This document shows, piece after piece, positions 59,603 to 64,000 of a stretch of DNA of 64,000 bases. This stretch comes from Lunularia cruciata. Its lineage: Eukaryota; Streptophyta; Marchantiopsida; Lunulariales; Lunulariaceae. How positions within the stretch are numbered: position 1 is the stretch's first letter; every line of letters starts with the position of its first letter. Both the position numbers and the translations under genes were made by a program. The notes beneath the pieces were generated by a model. That model made no database searches, had not been told where the DNA came from, and saw only the letters and a program-made list of their open reading frames with translations. The DNA is taken from the NCBI GenBank assembly GCA_948567375.1, contig OX419760.1, positions 55,180,001 through 55,244,000 on the forward strand, written 5' to 3'.

Positions 59603-59782
59603 ATTCCTTTATTTGAATACCAAGTGTTTTCAAGATACTTTGCTTTCACCTCCTTGATAGGGGCTAACTATACTTCCTTTGTTTGGCCCTTGTTTCCACC
59701 TTCTTCATCCAAAGACAATTTAATCTTGGAGAAGGATGGTGATTTTTATGGTAGTGGTAGTGACATGTGCTTTATCACCTCC

Positions 59783-60240
59783 TATAAAAGACCAAGATCA
59801 ATGAGAGAAATAAGAGAATGGTAGACCAAAGTGGAAGACCACATTGGGACACTTGAATGATAGAAACTCCAAATGCCTAACATAATCTTAGGCTTTGGTA
59901 TTTATAGAGAACTATACAAGGTTCTTGAGAAGCTACTCAAGAAGCTTCCTAAAAGCCAAAGTGGCTTGGCTTGTTTGGAATGCAAGCCAAGTTAACCAAG
60001 AAGCTTCTTGATTAACTTGAATTTTAGAAAGAAGTTTCCCTCTAGAAGCCGCCTACTTGGGATGCAAGCTAAGCTAGCCAAGAATATTCTTGAGAAGCTT
60101 CCTCCTTGGCATGCACATTACCCAACACATTGAAGGTACCAAGTTGCTTCCTAGATGCCTCTAGAATATTTTTAGCTAATCTGGCCTATTTGCTACTTTG
60201 TTAGTTTGACTAACTCATTGGTAAAATCCGTATTGTTACA
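59783..60240 (-). repeat. 3' LTR of the second chromovirus
   Basis: It ends TATTGTTACA at 60240 next to a purine tract on the minus strand. TATTTATAG (TATA on the minus strand) is at 59899-59907, and GAAGCTTC or TTCTTGAGAAGCTTC-type motifs recur upstream of it (59920-60170). Confidence 0.85.
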
Positions 60241-60305
60241 TATTCTCCCATCGCTAATTGGTGACGTACTCATCACCATGAAAAGTTAAATTCTTGGAGA
60301 GCTGT

Positions 60306-60450
60306 TTATGCATTTTGGAAATGAGAAAGAGGTTCCCAAGTGACATCATGAAAGAGATACCCTTTCCAAAGAACTTTGTCCTTTGTATGTCGTTGGTAGC
60401 CTTGTTGAATGTGATGATGTGCAAGAATACAATCAACTTTGTACTCCTCA
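60306..60450 (-). pseudogene. Chromodomain, open in this copy
   Basis: EYKVDCILAHHHIQQG followed by VLWKGYLFHDVTWEPL and HFQNA, with no stop; it is the clearest chromodomain in the window and ends pol next to the LTR. The upstream linker is open for about 60 codons. Confidence 0.85.
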
Positions 60451-60639
60451 TGATTCTTGATAGAGATGAGAGGAGGGGGAGATTGGACACAAGAGGAAAA
60501 AGAAGGTGGATTAGGAACAAAAATTTTAACTTGGAAATATGAAAGATAGGGTGAACTTGATATGATAAGGAAAGGCAAGTCAATCAGCAGCAAGAATGCG
60601 GATATTAATGTTGGTGAATGTTGATGAAGGCACAAAGTA

Positions 60640-61300
60640 TATCCTCAAAGGTGAAATTTACATATTCTTTTTGTCCATTAGTTTGATAATGATAGGTCAT
60701 GGACAAAACAAGCTTGGTGCTGAGTATTTAGGAGAGTGTTTGCCAAAATTTTCTAATGAATTGAGGATCATGATCAGAGATGAGTACACAAGGTATCCCA
60801 TGATGCTTGAAGACATTCCCAAAGTAGATGTGAGCCAATGTTAGAGCATCCATGGTATCAAACGTTGGTGCCAAATGGATTTGCTTACTAAGCTTATCCA
60901 CAAACACCACAATTGTTATGTGACTTTGTTTTTTTTTTGGCAAGGATGTGATGAGATCTAAACTCATGTGTTCTTGTTGAGAAGATGGAATGGGAAGTGG
61001 TTGAAGGAGTCCACTTGGTTTTTGGTTGTTGGTCTTGTTACATTGGTAGCTCTCACAAGATCAAACAAACTTGCAAGCATCTCATGCCATGTTGAACCAC
61101 CACCATTGGTGTTGTAGGGTACCCAAGGTCTTGTCTACGCCAATGTGGCCAGCAACTGGTAAGTCATGGGCTTCTTGAAGGCACACAAGCCGGAGATCAC
61201 CCTTGGGTGAAATATAGATCTGTTGCTCATAGAATAGAAGGCCTTCCTTGAAGGAAAAGGTGTTTTACTCTATGTCTCATGTTGCAAGATGACCTTGTAC
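60640..61300 (-). pseudogene. Integrase of the second chromovirus
   Basis: SLDLITSLPKKKQSHI, VFVDKLSKQIHLAPTFD and VLISDHDPQFIRKFW (60728-60967) carry the first two catalytic Asp. The zinc-binding part lies at about 61020-61130. Relative to the first copy about 420 bp of the C-terminal integrase region is deleted between 60540 and 60640. Confidence 0.8.
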
Positions 61301-61399
61301 CATTTGAAAGAAGAGATCATATTGTAAAGTTGTCCTAAACTTGGTTTGAGCTTTAAAGTCAACTAACACTATCATAATTGCTACAGTGATGAGAGGAAT

Positions 61400-62700
61400 A
61401 GACTTCAAATCAGGTCTTTGTGAGAGAGCATTGGGGATGAAATGGAGCAAATCATGTTTATAATCAAGTTTTAGGTCAAACAATTGTAGTTGTTCCTCCC
61501 ATCAATGATGTGGACTCTTCATGTGCTCCAAATGTTATGTTTGCAACAAGAGTTTATGATCAATTTGCATGATCAACGATAATGCTTCTATACCTTGGTG
61601 GCATATACTAGTTGTTCCCAATCTCAAGTAAAGTAATTCCTTTTTGTAATGTTTAGTTGGTGTGACACAAAGTCAATTAGTTGTAACCCATATGGGAATT
61701 CCTATTGCAACATGGCTCTAATGGCAAAGTTAGATGCATAAAAATCAACCATATGAGGTAGTTGAGGATCATATGGTTGAAGAATGGGTCTTGATGACAC
61801 CATATATTTAAATTTTTGGAATTCTTCTTTGTGCTTGGTGGTCCACTAAAAGATTAAGGTCTTCCCCAAGAAGTCAATCAATGGTGCAGCCATATGAGTA
61901 TAGTAGTGGATGAACTATCGGTAAAAGCTTACCAATGCATTAAATGCCCACATTTTTGTAGCATCCTTTGGAGTAGGCCAATCAATAATGGCCTTGATTT
62001 CTCTTCTTCCATCTTGGTCCCCTTTGATGAGATCTTATGACCCAAGAAGGTAACTTCCTTCTGCCAAAGAGCACACTTTGACTTCTTGCAATAAAACTTC
62101 TATTGACGTAGTCATGATAGGACTTCTCACATGTGATTTTCATGTTCTACCTCCATCTTGATATAAATTAAGATATCAAAAAATGTCACCATATACCAAT
62201 CAAATAGCCTATCCAACATAAAATACATCTGATCCATGAAGACTATTGGAGCATTTGTGAGCCCAAATGATACAACTCTCCATTCAAATGCCCAAACCTT
62301 GTGCAAAACATAATCTTTTGCACATCCTTCTTATGAATCTGAATCTGCCAATAGCCACTTTTGAGATCCAACTTGGAGAAGTATTGTACTCCACTCAATT
62401 GGTCAAGCAAGTCATCAATTTAAGGCAATGGATATGCATTCTTCACTATATGTTTATTGAGACCACGAGAATCAATATAGAAGCAAAGTCTTCCATCCTT
62501 CTTTAGATCAAATAGTACTAGTGCTCCCCAAGACTATGTACTATGTTGTATGAAATTCTTCTCTAATAGCTTTGTCTGTGTTCTTCAAAGCTCATGTAAC
62601 TCCTTTGGTGAGAGCAGATAGATTGATCTACTCATTGGAGTACTTCTTGGCAATAACTCAACCTTGAAAGACATATCACAATTGGAAGGTAATCCCTTTG
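61400..62700 (-). pseudogene. RT and RNase H of the second chromovirus
   Basis: It aligns with 2870-4151 along its length, but the frame is broken repeatedly; the FLDD box region (about 62170-62200) is altered. The largest minus-strand open segments are short. Confidence 0.7.
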
Positions 62701-62989
62701 GCAGATCCTATGAAAATCCATATGAAAACTCTTGAACTATTTGGTCAACTACTGCTTGATGTGGCTTCTGGCCCTCCTTAGATTCTCCAAGTGCAATTGG
62801 CTTGATTCACACCACAAAGATAGACTTATCTTCTTGCACAACTTGCTTTATGGCTGCTTTATTGACAAACTTCCCATCTTGGGACTATCTTTCTTCAAAG
62901 CTTGTTTTATGGCTACTTTCTTGACAATTTTCCCATCTTAGGATTGACTATTCTTAGGTGTCTTACTCAAAGATGCTAGACACCCTAAT

Positions 62990-63480
62990 CAAAATTCCAA
63001 TTTGAATTGTGTTGTAATTGAATTTGTCATCAAGTTCAATTAAATTGTGACATTCAAGCCAAGGTAGGCCTAGAATGAAATTATAGTGTTGTTATAAACC
63101 TCATATACTCCAAATACTCCTTCCCAATCATGAATGTAATTGGATGTAAGGTACAAAATGCAAAACCTTTTCTACCATCCATTAATCTACTTCCAATTAT
63201 TGGCTTGATATGAATACTCCATTCCTTTGCTAATTGGATAAACATCCATCAATCTACTTCCAATTATCAAACCATCAATCTACTTCTAATTATTGGCTTG
63301 ATATGAATACTATTCCTTTGCTAATTGGATAAACATACAATTCTTTGAACTTCTTGAATCAACCAAAATCCTAAAACCACCATCATATATCATACCTTGC
63401 AAGTGAGGCAAACTTGCATTGGTCAAGGCTTCAATCCAATTGCAACTAATCAAGTTCCCAATAAGTGGCTTGAAATTTCC
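62990..63480 (-). pseudogene. Protease remnant of the second chromovirus
   Basis: It aligns with 4577-4996. It contains a small internal duplication (CATCAATCTACTTCCAATTA near 63246 and again near 63279). Confidence 0.65.
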
Positions 63481-63489
63481 TATTGGAAT

Positions 63490-64000
63490 TCCTTGTTTCC
63501 CTGATCATTTCACTCTACAAACTCCATTTGGGTGATTTTTTGAGGTGGAACATTCTTGAGTGGACATTCAGCAATACAATGCCCAATTTGGTGATAATAA
63601 AAGTAACCACCAATTTGTCACAATCTTTCCCAATCTGTAAGTAGGCTTTGTTAGATAGCATTGATCTCTATTTGTGCTGGCTCCTCCACTTAAGTGTAAT
63701 GTGTTGGTAGCTTTTGTGAAGATTGAGGTTAAGACAAAGTTGTAACAACCAAGGACTCAAAGTGCTCAGTAAACTACATGGCTTCCTCCAAGTGTTTTGG
63801 CTCTTGCATAATCACTTCTAGTTTGGTTCATGACTTCAAACCCCTTGCAAATTGATCCAAAGCTTCATTGTCCAATATTATCTAGAATTTGTATACTGGT
63901 GTTATTGAATTGCATGATATAGCTTCTTATAGAAAAAATTTGCTTCAACTTTACCAACTTATCTCATGAGGTTCATGTAGCATTTATGGCTTGGATTTCA
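63490..64000 (-). pseudogene. Gag remnant of the second chromovirus (runs off the window)
   Basis: It aligns with 5020-5560. The knuckle region near 63560-63620 is recognisable but altered. Confidence 0.65.

Larger units (their letters stand above)
59783..64000 (-). mobile_element. Second chromovirus of the same family, truncated by the window end
   Basis: The 3' LTR at 59783-60240, chromodomain, integrase, RNase H, RT, protease and gag follow in the same order and align with 890-5900. The LTR starts TATAAAAGACC where the other copy has TGTAAAAGACC, so its TG terminus is mutated. The 5' LTR would lie beyond 64000. The coding region is more decayed than the first copy. Confidence 0.88.

Noticed and set aside
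1-64000. tRNA, rRNA, CRISPR array, bacterial operon or pararetrovirus
   Set aside because: No cloverleaf or rRNA-like stretch, no regular short repeat-spacer array and no operon structure were seen; the RT segments that keep LTR or integrase context are LTR-retrotransposon type, and the LTR-less one at 28300-30270 shows no pararetrovirus feature.

Overview
The window reads as a land-plant nuclear genome. It has GT-AG introns, Ty3/gypsy elements whose primer-binding sites match initiator-Met tRNA (TGGTATCAGAG), a chromodomain-bearing chromovirus, Ty1/copia, hAT and PIF/Harbinger remnants, and one large multi-exon plant-type gene present twice. The dense, old, nested and mostly broken repeats fit a large repeat-rich genome such as a gymnosperm, but the sequence alone does not prove the lineage.

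Layout. 1-8.7 kb: anonymous AT-rich sequence split by a structurally complete Ty3/gypsy chromovirus on the minus strand (890-6629, 5-bp target duplication TATCT, two LTRs, initiator-Met PBS, decayed gag-pol). 9.0-10.7 kb: broken hAT transposase. 11.1-17.5 kb: mosaic of DNA-transposon remnants, with a possible DNA-binding ORF, a coiled-coil ORF carrying a 17-residue repeat between GTGCC-rich flanks, and a dead PIF/Harbinger transposase. 18.4-27.4 kb and 38.9-47.6 kb: the two arms of an imperfect inverted duplication. Each arm carries a 10-exon gene for a protein of about 1,255 residues that joins a GMC/cholesterol-oxidase-like FAD oxidoreductase, which has a ferredoxin-like Cys motif, to an alpha/beta-hydrolase-like domain and a C-terminal membrane helix. 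The genes face each other tail to tail. Both keep reading frame across every exon, so both could be functional. 27.4-38.9 kb (the spacer): a gypsy pol fragment and a copia element inserted in an older copia element, with a 200-N assembly gap and a solo LTR. 47.7-52.5 kb: a (TA)n tract, an unrecognised broken ORF, a 603-bp tandem duplication and an inverted integrase fragment. 52.5-59.6 kb: a non-chromovirus gypsy element on the plus strand. 59.8-64.0 kb: a second copy of the chromovirus family, running off the end.

Only the paired oxidoreductase-hydrolase genes look like intact host genes; almost everything else is mobile-element debris. The most notable non-genic signals are a short SINE-like repeat family with 15-bp target duplications, one copy of which sits just upstream of one gene's TATA box, and clusters of heat-shock-element-like TTCnnGAAnnTTC motifs upstream of the TATA box in the chromovirus LTRs.
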